This document shows positions 1 through 8,708 of a stretch of 64,000 nt of DNA, piece after piece. Origin of the DNA: Streptomyces sp. SBT349 (lineage in GTDB: Bacteria; Actinomycetota; Actinomycetes; Streptomycetales; Streptomycetaceae); NCBI RefSeq assembly GCF_001083795.1, contig NZ_LAVK01000001.1, positions 21,159 through 85,158 of the forward strand, given 5' to 3'. Under the pieces are notes generated by a model. The model saw only the letters and a list, made by a program, of their open reading frames with translations. It searched no databases and was not told the DNA's origin. Position 1 is the first letter of the stretch; every line of letters begins with the position of its first letter. Position numbers and translations under genes: made by a program.

Positions 1-506
1 ACGATGACCGTCTCCACCCCGGCCAGGGACTCCCTGGCCGCGGAGGTCAGCATGAGGAAGAGCGACTCGGGGGTGGTGATCAGGATGTCCGGTGGGCGCC
101 TGACCAGGGAGCGGCGCTCGGCCGCGGGGGTGTCGCCGGTGCGGATGCCGACCCTGATCTCGGGCTCGGGCAGGCCCATGCGCACCGACTCCTGCCGGAT
201 GCCGGTCAGGGGACTGCGCAGATTCCGCTCGACGTCGACGGCCAGGGCCTTCAGCGGCGAGACATACAGGACCCGGCACCGCTTGTGCGCCTCGGCGGGC
301 GGGGGCGCGGAGGCGAGCCGGTCGAGCGAGGCGAGGAAGGCGGCGAGGGTCTTGCCCGACCCGGTCGGCGCGACGACCAGCGCGTCCGCCTCCTCGGCGA
401 TGGCCTGCCAGGCCCCGACCTGCGCGGCCGTGGGCGCCTGGAAGGCGCGCGAGAACCAGGCCCGGGTCGCCGGGGAGAAGGCGTCGAGTGCCGAGAGTGG
501 GTCCAT
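1..506 (-). CDS. lhr: ATP-dependent helicase Lhr, N-terminal part (cut by window edge)
   Basis: Superfamily 2 DNA helicase of the Lhr (large helicase-related) family, a DNA-repair ATPase. Only the first 168 codons are in the window; the gene runs off the left edge. The ATG at 506 gives a protein beginning MDPLSALDAFSPATRAWF. It has the Q-motif-like stretch PTAAQVGAWQAI, Walker A APTGSGKT near residue 47, motif Ia VSPLKALAVDV and motif Ib TTPESLFLM, all typical of Lhr. The start lies 6 nt after a CACGAT box that belongs to a damage-promoter-like motif on the minus strand, so the mRNA may be leaderless. Mycobacterial Lhr is DNA-damage inducible, which fits its position next to recA. The family call is firm; the C-terminal half cannot be seen. 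Confidence 0.88.
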   Translation of the reverse strand, partial: MDPLSALDAFSPATRAWFSRAFQAPTAAQVGAWQAIAEEADALVVAPTGSGKTLAAFLASLDRLASAPPPAEAHKRCRVLYVSPLKALAVDVERNLRSPLTGIRQESVRMGLPEPEIRVGIRTGDTPAAERRSLVRRPPDILITTPESLFLMLTSAARESLAGVETVI

Positions 507-512
507 GCCACC

Positions 513-535
513 ATCGTGCACCCCGCGACTGACAG
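513..535 (-). promoter_or_regulatory. Candidate LexA-independent DNA-damage promoter of lhr
   Basis: Read on the minus strand this is CTGTCAGTCGC, six bases, then CACGAT. The actinobacterial RecA-NDp/PafBC consensus is TTGTCAGTGGC-N6-TAGGGT. Nine of eleven upstream positions match and the spacer is exact, but the -10 half is poor. The lhr ATG follows 6 nt later. Confidence 0.4.
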
Positions 536-608
536 GCGGGCGGGCCGGCGAGTGGCGGGCCGAAGGGTGGCGGGCCGAGGGGCGGCGGGGCGGCGGGATA
601 CTGGGGAC

Positions 609-803
609 ATGCGGTTGACGGACTTCTGGGAGCGGATGAACGAGCACTTCGGTGCGCCCTACGCGGACTCCTTCGCCCGGGACCATGTGATGTCCGAGCT
701 CGGCGGGCGGACGGTCTGTGAGGCACTGGACGCGGGCTGGGACGCCAAGGACGTCTGGCGGGCGGTCTGCACGGCCTTCGAGGTGCCCTCTCACCTGCGG
801 TGA
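609..803 (+). CDS. DUF3046 family small protein
   Basis: A 64-residue acidic protein beginning MRLTDFWERMNEHFG and ending in a conserved-looking EVPSHLR tail. It belongs to the DUF3046 family, whose short members typically sit directly upstream of recA in Streptomyces. The function is unknown. The protein is fully soluble with no cysteine pairs suggesting metal binding. The ATG at 609 gives the full family length; longer in-frame extensions upstream are low-complexity arginine-rich sequence and are not credible. It is followed by the recA promoter region, so it is probably transcribed separately from recA. Confidence 0.8.
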   Translation: MRLTDFWERMNEHFGAPYADSFARDHVMSELGGRTVCEALDAGWDAKDVWRAVCTAFEVPSHLR

Positions 804-866
804 CGCGGCTGATCTGCGCTTTTCTGAGATCCCCACAGATCACGGGAGTCACTTGACACGCAAATC

Positions 867-878
867 GAACAGCCATTC
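867..878 (+). promoter_or_regulatory. LexA (SOS) box of recA
   Basis: GAACAGCCATTC resembles the Streptomyces SOS box. It overlaps a sigma-70-like promoter whose -35 TTGACA is at 853-858, so LexA bound here would block RNA polymerase. lexA itself lies in this window at 34757-35506. Confidence 0.65.
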
Positions 879-899
879 TCATGGAAGGGCAATCGGCGA

Positions 900-922
900 T
901 TGTCAGTGGCGGGCGCTAGCGT
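900..922 (+). promoter_or_regulatory. LexA-independent damage promoter of recA (RecA-NDp/PafBC type)
   Basis: TTGTCAGTGGC at 900-910, six bases, then TAGCGT at 917-922. The upstream half is a perfect match to the published RecA-NDp consensus and the -10 keeps TANNGT. With the LexA box upstream, recA appears to carry the dual control described in mycobacteria and Streptomyces. Confidence 0.85.
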
Positions 923-965
923 CCGTGATGTGAAGCGATCTAATCAGACGGACCGGGTGGCACCC

Positions 966-2129
<1,164 letters not shown>

Positions 2130-2131
2130 CG

Positions 2132-2755
2132 GTGACCCGGCGCAGCGAATGGCCGGAGCGCCCGGCACCCCAGGACAGCGGTGGCCCCTTTGCGTCGAGG
2201 GCCGGTGAGGGGCCACCGCGCGCACCACGGGACCCGGTCGAGCGGGCGCGGGCGATCTGCCTGCGCCTGCTCACCGGGACCCCGCGCACCCGGCGGCAGC
2301 TGACGGACGCCCTGCGCAAGCGGGAGATCCCCGAGGAAGCGATCACGGAAGTCCTCGACCGCTTCGAGGAGGCCGGGCTCATCGACGATGCCGCGTTCGC
2401 GGCGGCGTGGGTCGAGTCCCGGCACCACGGGCGGGGTCTGGCGCGCACCTCCCTCGCCCGCGAGCTGCGGACCAAGGGGGTGGCGGCGCCGGTGATCGCG
2501 GAGGCGGTCGCCCAGCTCGACCCGGAGCGCGAGGAGGAGACCGCCCGAGCCCTGGTGGAGCGCAGGCTGCGTTCCACGCGGGGCGTCGAGCCGGTGAAGC
2601 GGCTGCGGCGGCTGGTCGCCATGCTGGCGAGGAAGGGCTACGCGGAGGAGCTGGCGCTGCGGGTGGTCCGCGAGGCGCTCGCGGCACAGGCCGCCGACGG
2701 CGGCACGGAGACGGGCGGCCCGGGTCCGGACGGGGAGCGGGACGGGGCGTTCTAG
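2132..2755 (+). CDS. recX: Regulatory protein RecX
   Basis: RecX, an inhibitor and modulator of RecA filaments, 207 residues. The GTG start lies 2 nt after the recA stop, indicating translational coupling. The RecX core of three-helix repeats is visible in stretches such as RLLTGTPRTRRQLTDALR, EEAITEVLDRFEEAGLIDD and AAAWVESRHHGRGLARTSL. A 30-residue low-complexity N-terminal extension precedes it and is common in actinobacteria. The TAG stop overlaps the stop of the convergent monooxygenase gene through a shared CTAG at 2752-2755, and no terminator hairpin separates the two. Confidence 0.95.
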   Translation: MTRRSEWPERPAPQDSGGPFASRAGEGPPRAPRDPVERARAICLRLLTGTPRTRRQLTDALRKREIPEEAITEVLDRFEEAGLIDDAAFAAAWVESRHHGRGLARTSLARELRTKGVAAPVIAEAVAQLDPEREEETARALVERRLRSTRGVEPVKRLRRLVAMLARKGYAEELALRVVREALAAQAADGGTETGGPGPDGERDGAF

Positions 2756-4320
2756 CGCGCCGGTTCGGGCTCCTCGGTCCTGCCGCGCAGGACGGCCACG
2801 CAGGCACGGAGGGACTGCTGGTCGGCGCCCGGGAGGGCGGCGGCGAGGTGGCCGTCCGGGCGGACCACCAGCAGGGTGTGCGCACCGGCCCCGGGATACT
2901 CCTCGGTCACCAGCAGCTCCGCGGGCAGCGGCAGGGTGTTCGCCGTCGCGGCCAGCTCGGGCATCAGCCCGGCCGTCAGCCAGTGCCTGGCGTCCCACAC
3001 CCGCGCCCCCGGCGCGGTCAGGACCAGCAGCAGCGGGCCGCCGAGCCGGTCCCGCAGCCGCCCCAGGTCCCCCTCCAGGGTGATCACCGGCACGTCGGCG
3101 ACCGGCGCGCCGGTCGCCGTCTCGGTGACCGCGGCCCGGCGCGGGGCGCAGGCGATGGGGGAGGAGCCGTACCGCGGCGGGGCGCCCAGGGCGCCCCGGC
3201 CCAGGTGGCTGTCGGCGAGCAGCGTCAGCCTGCCGCCGCCCCGGGCCGCGAGCCGCGTGGTCAGCCCGCCCCGGCCGCGCACCAGCGGAAGTGCCTGGTC
3301 GACGGCGCGCAGCCGGGCGCCGACGGCGATGCGCCGCTCCGCCTGGTAGCTGTCGAGCAGGGAGTCGGCGTCGCCCTCGTGGCAGGCGACGGCGAGCTTC
3401 CAGGCCAGGTTGTCGGCGTCGCGCAGGCCCTCGGCGACCTGCTGGGTGCCGAGCGCGCCGAGCAGGTGGGCCGCGTCGCCCGCCAGGAAGGCGCGCCCCG
3501 AACGCCAGCCGCGGGCCAGCCGCTGATGGCAGACGTGCACGCCGGTGTCGAGGAGCTCATGGGGCGGCAGGTCCCCGCCGTGCCAGGCCGCCAGGGTGGT
3601 GTGCACCCGCTCCAGCAGGGCGTCGGGGGTGACCAGCCCGTTGTCCGGGGGCAGCGGCCAGTCGAGCCGCCACCGGTCCCCCGCCAGCGGCCGGGCCGTG
3701 ACCTCGCCGGCCGGAAGCCCGCGGTGCAGCCCGGCCTCGTCCGGCCAGGGCAGCTCGGCGCCGACGGCCGCCACCGCGAACCGTTCGACCCCGGTGCGGC
3801 CGGGGAAGGGGATCCGCAGCAGCTTCCGCACGGTGGAGCGGGGCCCGTCGCAGCCGACGAGGTGGCTGCCGCGCCACTGCCGGGTCAGGTCGGGCCGCCC
3901 CTCGGGCGCGTGGGCGACGGAGTGCGCGAGCACCTCGTGCTCGCGCTGCTCCAGGTCGGTGATCCGGTGGCCCCTGGCGATCCGGACCAGCTCCTGCCGC
4001 GCCACCGCGTCCCGCAGCGCCCGCTCCAGGGCGTGCTGCGGGACATGGCGCGGGGCCGCTTCCGGGTCGAGCCGCTCGTGCAGCACGGTCCTGCCCCGCT
4101 GCGTGGACCGCCAGGCGGTCCACGCCGGGGCGTGCCCGCCGGTCCCCGGCATCCCGGCCCAGTGGGCGATGTCGTGCGGCAGCACGCAGGTGCGGGCGAG
4201 GCGCACGGGGGGCGGTCCCTGGGCGCCGTCGAGCACGACGGTCGGGACTCCGTGCCCGGCCAGGGCAAGCGCCAGCGCGAGCCCCACGGGGCCCGCGCCG
4301 GCGATGATCACGGGCAGCAC
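2752..4320 (-). CDS. FAD-dependent monooxygenase (PheA/TfdB hydroxylase family)
   Basis: Class A flavoprotein monooxygenase of about 522 residues; these enzymes hydroxylate aromatic or polyketide substrates using NAD(P)H and O2. From the GTG at 4320 the protein starts VLPVIIAGAGPVGLALALAL, a perfect dinucleotide-binding GxGxxG at the N-terminus. The second FAD motif is present as FLAGDAAHLLGALGTQQVAE followed by GLRDADNLAWKLA. In the usual motif the segment after DAAH is PPxGGQGxN, so this version is divergent around the flavin. The C-terminal thioredoxin-like domain of the family is present. No good ribosome-binding site precedes the start and the gene lies 83 nt downstream of gluD, so it may be read from the gluABCD transcript. 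The substrate is unknown. Confidence 0.85.
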   Translation of the reverse strand: MLPVIIAGAGPVGLALALALAGHGVPTVVLDGAQGPPPVRLARTCVLPHDIAHWAGMPGTGGHAPAWTAWRSTQRGRTVLHERLDPEAAPRHVPQHALERALRDAVARQELVRIARGHRITDLEQREHEVLAHSVAHAPEGRPDLTRQWRGSHLVGCDGPRSTVRKLLRIPFPGRTGVERFAVAAVGAELPWPDEAGLHRGLPAGEVTARPLAGDRWRLDWPLPPDNGLVTPDALLERVHTTLAAWHGGDLPPHELLDTGVHVCHQRLARGWRSGRAFLAGDAAHLLGALGTQQVAEGLRDADNLAWKLAVACHEGDADSLLDSYQAERRIAVGARLRAVDQALPLVRGRGGLTTRLAARGGGRLTLLADSHLGRGALGAPPRYGSSPIACAPRRAAVTETATGAPVADVPVITLEGDLGRLRDRLGGPLLLVLTAPGARVWDARHWLTAGLMPELAATANTLPLPAELLVTEEYPGAGAHTLLVVRPDGHLAAALPGADQQSLRACVAVLRGRTEEPEPAR

Positions 4321-4403
4321 AGCATGTATGCAACGGCAGCGGGAATCGGGCGTCAAGTCGGCCCCTCGGCGGGCCGGTTGCGCCGGGCCCCGACGGCCGG
4401 CCC

Positions 4404-5306
4404 TTACCGGGGGCCGCCGGGCCCCTGTACCTCGCCGCCGGCGTTCATCTCCTCGGTCACGGTGGTGGAGAGCACGGCGCCCGTGCCGCGCTTGCCGCGC
4501 CTGATCCGGTTCTCCAGCCAGCTCGCGAAGCTGGTCAGCAGGAAGTTCAGCAGGACGTAGATCACGCCGACCACGGCGAAGGCGGCCAGCAGGTTGGCGA
4601 AGTTGCCGTCGATGAGGCCGACGCTGCCCATCAGCTCGTCGTAGCTCAGGATCGCGCCGCCGAGCGCGGTGTCCTTGACGATGACGACCAGCTGGCTGAC
4701 GATCGCCGGCAGCATCGCGGTGACCGCCTGGGGCAGCAGCACGAAGACCATGAGCTGCCCCTTGCGCATGCCGATCGCCTTGGCCGCGTCCGTCTGCCCC
4801 CGGGGCAGCGAGAGCACGCCGGCGCGCACGACCTCGGCCAGCACCGAGGCGTTGTACAGGACCAGGCCCGTCACCACCGCGTACAGCGGCCGCACGTCGC
4901 GGTCGATGTCGGTCCACATGGCGTACGCCTCGTTGGCGAACAGCATCAGCAGCAGCACGGGGATCGCGCGGAAGAACTCGACCACGGCGCCCGCGGGGAC
5001 CCGCACCCAGGCGTGCTCGGAGAGCCGGCCGATGCCCAGCACCGCGCCCAGCGGGAGCGCGATCACCATGGAGAGGGCCGCCGCCGTGAGAGTGCCCTCG
5101 ATGCCGGGCAGGATGAAGGTCGTCCACACGTTGCTCTGGGTGAACGGCTCCCACTTCTCCCAGGCCAGCTGGCCCTTCTCGTCCAGGACGCCCAGCACCC
5201 ACCAGGCCCCCAGCGCGAGCACGACGAGGAAGACGACGGCGATGAGGAGATTCCGCCGCCGGGCGCGCGGCCCGGGGGCGTCGTAGAGAACGGAGAGGTT
5301 GCTCAT
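4404..5306 (-). CDS. gluD: Glutamate ABC transporter permease GluD
   Basis: Integral membrane permease of the polar amino-acid uptake family (HisM type), 300 residues. It has an N-terminal membrane segment (LLIAVVFLVVLALGAWW), a periplasmic segment, then about four more helices with the EAA loop that contacts the ATPase (GQTDAAKAIGMRKGQLMVFV, then LPQA). The start ATG overlaps the gluC stop in an ATGA, so translation is coupled. The last 40 residues are charged and glycine-rich and probably cytoplasmic. Together with gluC it forms the membrane channel of the glutamate importer. Confidence 0.93.
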   Translation of the reverse strand: MSNLSVLYDAPGPRARRRNLLIAVVFLVVLALGAWWVLGVLDEKGQLAWEKWEPFTQSNVWTTFILPGIEGTLTAAALSMVIALPLGAVLGIGRLSEHAWVRVPAGAVVEFFRAIPVLLLMLFANEAYAMWTDIDRDVRPLYAVVTGLVLYNASVLAEVVRAGVLSLPRGQTDAAKAIGMRKGQLMVFVLLPQAVTAMLPAIVSQLVVIVKDTALGGAILSYDELMGSVGLIDGNFANLLAAFAVVGVIYVLLNFLLTSFASWLENRIRRGKRGTGAVLSTTVTEEMNAGGEVQGPGGPR

Positions 5307-5977
5307 CGCTTCACCGCCACGCGCTTGGCCACCCAGCCGAGGGCGAGCCCCGTCGGCAGCGTGAGAACGATGAATCCGAAGGCGAACAGGAGCGCGATCG
5401 GTATCAGCTGGGCCTCTTTCTCGATCATGTCCCGCATCAGCAGGGCGGCCTCCGCGACGCCGATGGCCGCCGCCACCGTGGTGTTCTTGGTGAGGGCGAT
5501 CAGCACGTTCGCCAGCGGCGCGACCACCGACCTGAACGCCTGGGGGAGCACGATCAGCGTCAGCACCTGCGTGAAGTTGAGCCCGAGCGCCCGCGCCGCC
5601 TCGGCCTGGCCGACCGGCACCGTGTTGATCCCGGACCGCAGCGCCTCACAGACGAAGGTCGAGGTGTAGAGGACGAACCCGAGGACGGCCAGCCGGAAGG
5701 AGAGGCTGTCGGTGCCGAAGTCGGCCCACAGCGTCATGCCCAGCGTGTAGGCGAGGAGCTGCGAGCAGCCCACGATGATCAGCGTCAGCGGGGTGTTGCG
5801 GACGATGTGCACGTAGGCGGTGCCGAACGCCCGCATGATCGGGACCGGGCTGACGCGCATCCCGGCGAGGACCGTTCCCCATATGAGGGACCCGATCCCG
5901 GAGAGGACGGTGAGCTGCACCGTCGTCCAGAACGCTCCGAACAGGTCATACCTGTCGAGGTCAAGGAAGTCGAACAC
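5303..5977 (-). CDS. gluC: Glutamate ABC transporter permease GluC
   Basis: Polar amino-acid ABC permease, 224 residues, starting at a GTG (MFDFLDLDRYDLFGAFWTT). It has about five membrane helices and the conserved EAA-type loop QAEAARALGLNFTQVLTLIV followed by LPQAFR. It is the partner of GluD, with a 4-nt ATGA overlap at the 3' end. It is separated from gluB by 104 nt that contain a strong hairpin, a common arrangement that lets the binding-protein mRNA outlive the permease mRNA. Confidence 0.93.
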   Translation of the reverse strand: MFDFLDLDRYDLFGAFWTTVQLTVLSGIGSLIWGTVLAGMRVSPVPIMRAFGTAYVHIVRNTPLTLIIVGCSQLLAYTLGMTLWADFGTDSLSFRLAVLGFVLYTSTFVCEALRSGINTVPVGQAEAARALGLNFTQVLTLIVLPQAFRSVVAPLANVLIALTKNTTVAAAIGVAEAALLMRDMIEKEAQLIPIALLFAFGFIVLTLPTGLALGWVAKRVAVKR

Positions 5978-6024
5978 GGAATCTCGCAGTCTCGCCTAGC
6001 GGAGGGCGGATGGCGGAAAGGGGT

Positions 6025-6059
6025 GTGGCGCGCCGCCCCGCCTCGGGGCGGCGCGCCAC
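6025..6059 (-). terminator. Intra-operon hairpin between gluB and gluC
   Basis: A perfect 15-bp GC-rich stem (6025-6039 with 6045-6059) with a 5-nt loop sits just after the gluB stop and before the gluC start. There is no U-tract. It probably acts as a partial terminator or as a 3' stabiliser that raises binding-protein expression relative to the permeases. Confidence 0.7.
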
Positions 6060-6081
6060 CTGGGCCCTGAGCGGGCCAGGG

Positions 6082-6891
6082 TCAGGGACGCGCCCCGATC
6101 TCGGGGGCGGGGTCGGCCTCGTAGCCGGCCGGGCCGAAGTGCTCCTCGACCAGCTCGGCCCAGGTGCCGTCCTCCACCATCTGCTCGATGGCGGCGTTGA
6201 CGTCCTCCAGGTCCTCGGAGTCCTTGGGCAGGCCGACGCCGTAGTACTCGTCGCTCAGCTCCAGGCCCGCGAGGGCGAACTTGCCCTGGTGCTCCTCCTG
6301 CGCGGCGTAGCCGGCGAGGATGGAGTCGTCGGTGGTCAGCGCGTCGATGCCGCCGTTCTCCAGGCCGGTGAGGCACTCAGAGTAGGTGTTGAAGTCCTCG
6401 AGGGCGGCGTCCGGCGCGAAGTCCTCCTGGACATTCGCGGCGGAGGTGGAGCCGGCGACCGAGCAGAGCGTCAGGTCGTTGATCGCCTCGGTGCTGGGCA
6501 CCTCCTCGCCCGCGCGGATCAGGAGGTCCTGGTGGGCGATGAAGTACGGCCCGGCGAAGTCGACCTGCGCCTCGCGCTCCTCGGTGATCGAGTAGCTGGC
6601 GGCGATCATGTCGACGTCCCCGCGCTCCAGCAGCTGCTCGCGGTCGGGGCTGGGGGCCTCTTCGAACTCGATCTGGTCCTCTTCGTAGCCCAGTTCGCCG
6701 GCGATGTAACGGGCGACGTCCACGTCGAAGCCCTCGTAGTCGCCGTCCTCGGTCAGCAGGCCGAGGCCCGGCTGGTCGAACTTGATGCCGATGACGATGC
6801 CTTCGTCGTCACCGCCGCCGCCACAGGCCGTGGCGGTCAGGGCGAGGGCGACGGCGGAGGCGGCGAGGGCGCTTGCCTTGCGAAGTCTCAT
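6082..6891 (-). CDS. gluB: Glutamate-binding lipoprotein GluB
   Basis: Solute-binding protein (SBP family 3) of the glutamate importer, 269 residues. The start at 6891 gives a short signal peptide MRLRKASALAASAVALALTA ending in the lipobox TATAC, so the mature protein is lipid-anchored at a cysteine. Family-3 features follow: VIGIKFDQPGLG, then EGFDVDVARYIAGELGY, then SYSITEEREAQVDFAGPYF. The first in-frame methionine at 6957 would add a hydrophilic stretch before the signal and is rejected. The spacing to gluA is 65 nt. Confidence 0.95.
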   Translation of the reverse strand: MRLRKASALAASAVALALTATACGGGGDDEGIVIGIKFDQPGLGLLTEDGDYEGFDVDVARYIAGELGYEEDQIEFEEAPSPDREQLLERGDVDMIAASYSITEEREAQVDFAGPYFIAHQDLLIRAGEEVPSTEAINDLTLCSVAGSTSAANVQEDFAPDAALEDFNTYSECLTGLENGGIDALTTDDSILAGYAAQEEHQGKFALAGLELSDEYYGVGLPKDSEDLEDVNAAIEQMVEDGTWAELVEEHFGPAGYEADPAPEIGARP

Positions 6892-6956
6892 GATGGGAGT
6901 TCCCCCTTGTTGTCTCTGAGGTATGGAGGTGAACGCGTGCGACATGCGGCGGCGCA

Positions 6957-7745
6957 TCAGTGCTGGAGGATCTTCGAAAGGAAGTCCTTCGCGCGGTCGC
7001 TCCGCGGGTTGTCGAAGAACTGGTGGGGGTCGGCCTCTTCGACGATGCGACCGTCGGCCATGAACACCACGCGGTTGGCGGCGGAGCGGGCGAAGCCCAT
7101 CTCATGCGTGACCACGACCATGGTCATGCCCTCACGGGCCAGTTGCTGCATGACTTCGAGGACCTCGTTGATCATCTCGGGGTCCAGTGCCGAGGTGGGC
7201 TCGTCGAAGAGCATCACCTTCGGTTCCATGGCGAGGGCGCGGGCGATCGCCACCCGCTGCTGCTGCCCGCCGGAGAGCTGTGCCGGGTACTTGTCGGCCT
7301 GGTTGCCCACGCCCACGCGGTCGAGCAGGGTGTGCGCGCGCTTCCTGGCGAGCGCCTTGTCCTGGCCGCGGACCTTGATGGGGCCCAGCGCGACGTTGTC
7401 CAGGACCGTCTTGTGCGCGAACAGGTTGAAGGACTGGAAGACCATGCCCACATCGGCGCGCAGCCGGGCCAGCTCCTTGCCCTCCTCGGGAAGGGGGCGG
7501 CCGTCGATGCTGATGCTGCCGTCGTCGATGGTCTCCAGGCGGTTGATCGCCCGGCACAGCGTGGACTTGCCCGAGCCCGAGGGGCCGATCACGACGACGA
7601 CCTCGCCGCGCTTGATCGTCAGGTTGATGTCCTGGAGCACGTGGAGCGCGCCGAAGTGCTTGTTCACGCTGTCCAGGACGACGAGATCATCCGCCGGGGG
7701 CGGCACTGCGTCGGCGGCCTCCTTGGCCAGCGGCACATCGCTCAT
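6957..7745 (-). CDS. gluA: Glutamate ABC transporter ATP-binding protein GluA
   Basis: ATPase of the glutamate importer, 262 residues. Walker [10 protein letters not shown] lies at about 54-62. The Q-loop is in [16 protein letters not shown], the signature is [15 protein letters not shown], Walker B is [14 protein letters not shown] and the switch histidine is in VVVTHEM. It is the first gene of the minus-strand operon gluA-gluB-gluC-gluD, and its promoter faces the divergent response-regulator gene. Confidence 0.96.
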   Translation of the reverse strand: MSDVPLAKEAADAVPPPADDLVVLDSVNKHFGALHVLQDINLTIKRGEVVVVIGPSGSGKSTLCRAINRLETIDDGSISIDGRPLPEEGKELARLRADVGMVFQSFNLFAHKTVLDNVALGPIKVRGQDKALARKRAHTLLDRVGVGNQADKYPAQLSGGQQQRVAIARALAMEPKVMLFDEPTSALDPEMINEVLEVMQQLAREGMTMVVVTHEMGFARSAANRVVFMADGRIVEEADPHQFFDNPRSDRAKDFLSKILQH

Positions 7746-7778
7746 CGTGGTCTTGCTCCGTCCTCGTCGGTTGCACGG

Positions 7779-7806
7779 ACCCTAGCCAGCATGGATCACA
7801 CCGTCA
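7779..7806 (-). promoter_or_regulatory. Candidate promoter of gluABCD
   Basis: On the minus strand TGACGG (7801-7806) and TAGGGT (7779-7784) are separated by 16 bp, a reasonable housekeeping-sigma promoter about 34 nt before the gluA start. Confidence 0.5.
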
Positions 7807-7840
7807 CCTGATCTGAGGGGAAATTGAGCATAACGATCCG

Positions 7841-7866
7841 GTTGCCTCCCAGTTGCGGAGAGTTAC
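7841..7866 (+). promoter_or_regulatory. Phased direct repeats, candidate response-regulator operator
   Basis: GTTGC (7841-7845), GTTGC (7852-7856) and GTTAC (7862-7866) recur at 11- and 10-bp intervals, one helical turn apart. This is the usual geometry for OmpR-family regulators. They lie between gluA and the adjacent regulator, which is the region a GluR-type protein should bind. Confidence 0.4.
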
Positions 7867-8000
7867 TGTCCGTCGCCTGTCGTGAGCGGTGAATAACGGA
7901 AGCGTTCAGCTCGTCCCGTTTCCCTTGACGTGGGACGTCCGCATCGGGATGGATGCGGAGTGAGCCGGAAAGCCGGAAAGGCCGGAGAGGAAGCCGCGGG

Positions 8001-8687
8001 ATGAGACTGCTCCTTGTCGAGGACGACGAGCACGTCGCCGCTGCCCTGGTCGCGGTGCTGGGCAAGCACGGCTTCGACGTCGTCCGGGCCCGCGGCGGCG
8101 AGGAGGCGCTGGGCCTGCTGCGCGACAAGTCCTTCGGCGTGGTGCTTCTGGATCTCGGCCTGCCCGATCTCGACGGCTTCGAGGTATGTGGCCGGATCCG
8201 GCGTCTCACATCGGTGCCGATCATCATGGTGACCGCCCGCGCGGACGTGCGCTCCCGCATACACGGTCTCAATCTGGGTGCGGACGACTACGTGGTCAAG
8301 CCCTACGACACCGGGGAACTGCTGGCCCGCATCCACGCGGTCAGCCGCCGCACCGGTCCCGAGGAGGCCGCCGAGCCGGGGGAGCGGGAGGACGTGCTGG
8401 CCCTGGGCCCGGTGACCGTCGAGCTCGCCACCCGCCAGGTGACCGTGGACGGGCAGCCGGTCACGCTGACCCGCAAGGAGTTCGACCTGCTCGCGCTGCT
8501 CGCCCAGCGCCCGGGTGTGGTCTTCCGCCGCGAGCAGATCATCAGCGACGTCTGGCAGACCAGCTGGGAGGGGACCGGCCGCACCCTCGAAGTGCACGTG
8601 GCCTCCCTGCGCTCCAAGCTGCGCAGGCCCGAACTGGTGGAGACGGTCCGCGGCGTCGGCTACCGCCTGGCCATACCCCCGGCCTGA
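8001..8687 (+). CDS. gluR: OmpR-family response regulator (GluR-like)
   Basis: Two-component response regulator, 228 residues. The receiver domain starts MRLLLVEDDEHV, with phospho-acceptor Asp51 in VVLLDLGLPDLDG, the conserved Thr in IIMVTARAD and Lys in DDYVVKPYD. A winged-helix C-terminal domain follows (LTRKEFDLLALLAQ to GTGRTLEVHVASLRSKL to VRGVGYRL). The ATG at 8001 has a GGAGAGGAAG ribosome-binding region. It is divergent from gluABCD and 21 nt upstream of its kinase. In S. coelicolor a GluR-GluK pair in this place has been reported to control glutamate uptake; the symbol is assigned on position and family. Confidence 0.88.
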   Translation: MRLLLVEDDEHVAAALVAVLGKHGFDVVRARGGEEALGLLRDKSFGVVLLDLGLPDLDGFEVCGRIRRLTSVPIIMVTARADVRSRIHGLNLGADDYVVKPYDTGELLARIHAVSRRTGPEEAAEPGEREDVLALGPVTVELATRQVTVDGQPVTLTRKEFDLLALLAQRPGVVFRREQIISDVWQTSWEGTGRTLEVHVASLRSKLRRPELVETVRGVGYRLAIPPA

Positions 8688-8708
8688 CCGGCGCGGACGG
8701 GAACCCTC

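Noticed and set aside
2752..5202. Monooxygenase frame stays open to about 5202 on the minus strand, which would make an 816-residue protein
   Set aside because: The upstream part is antisense to gluD and is arginine/glycine-rich shadow sequence. The flavin-binding N-terminus VIIAGAGPVG must lie near the start, so the GTG at 4320 was used.
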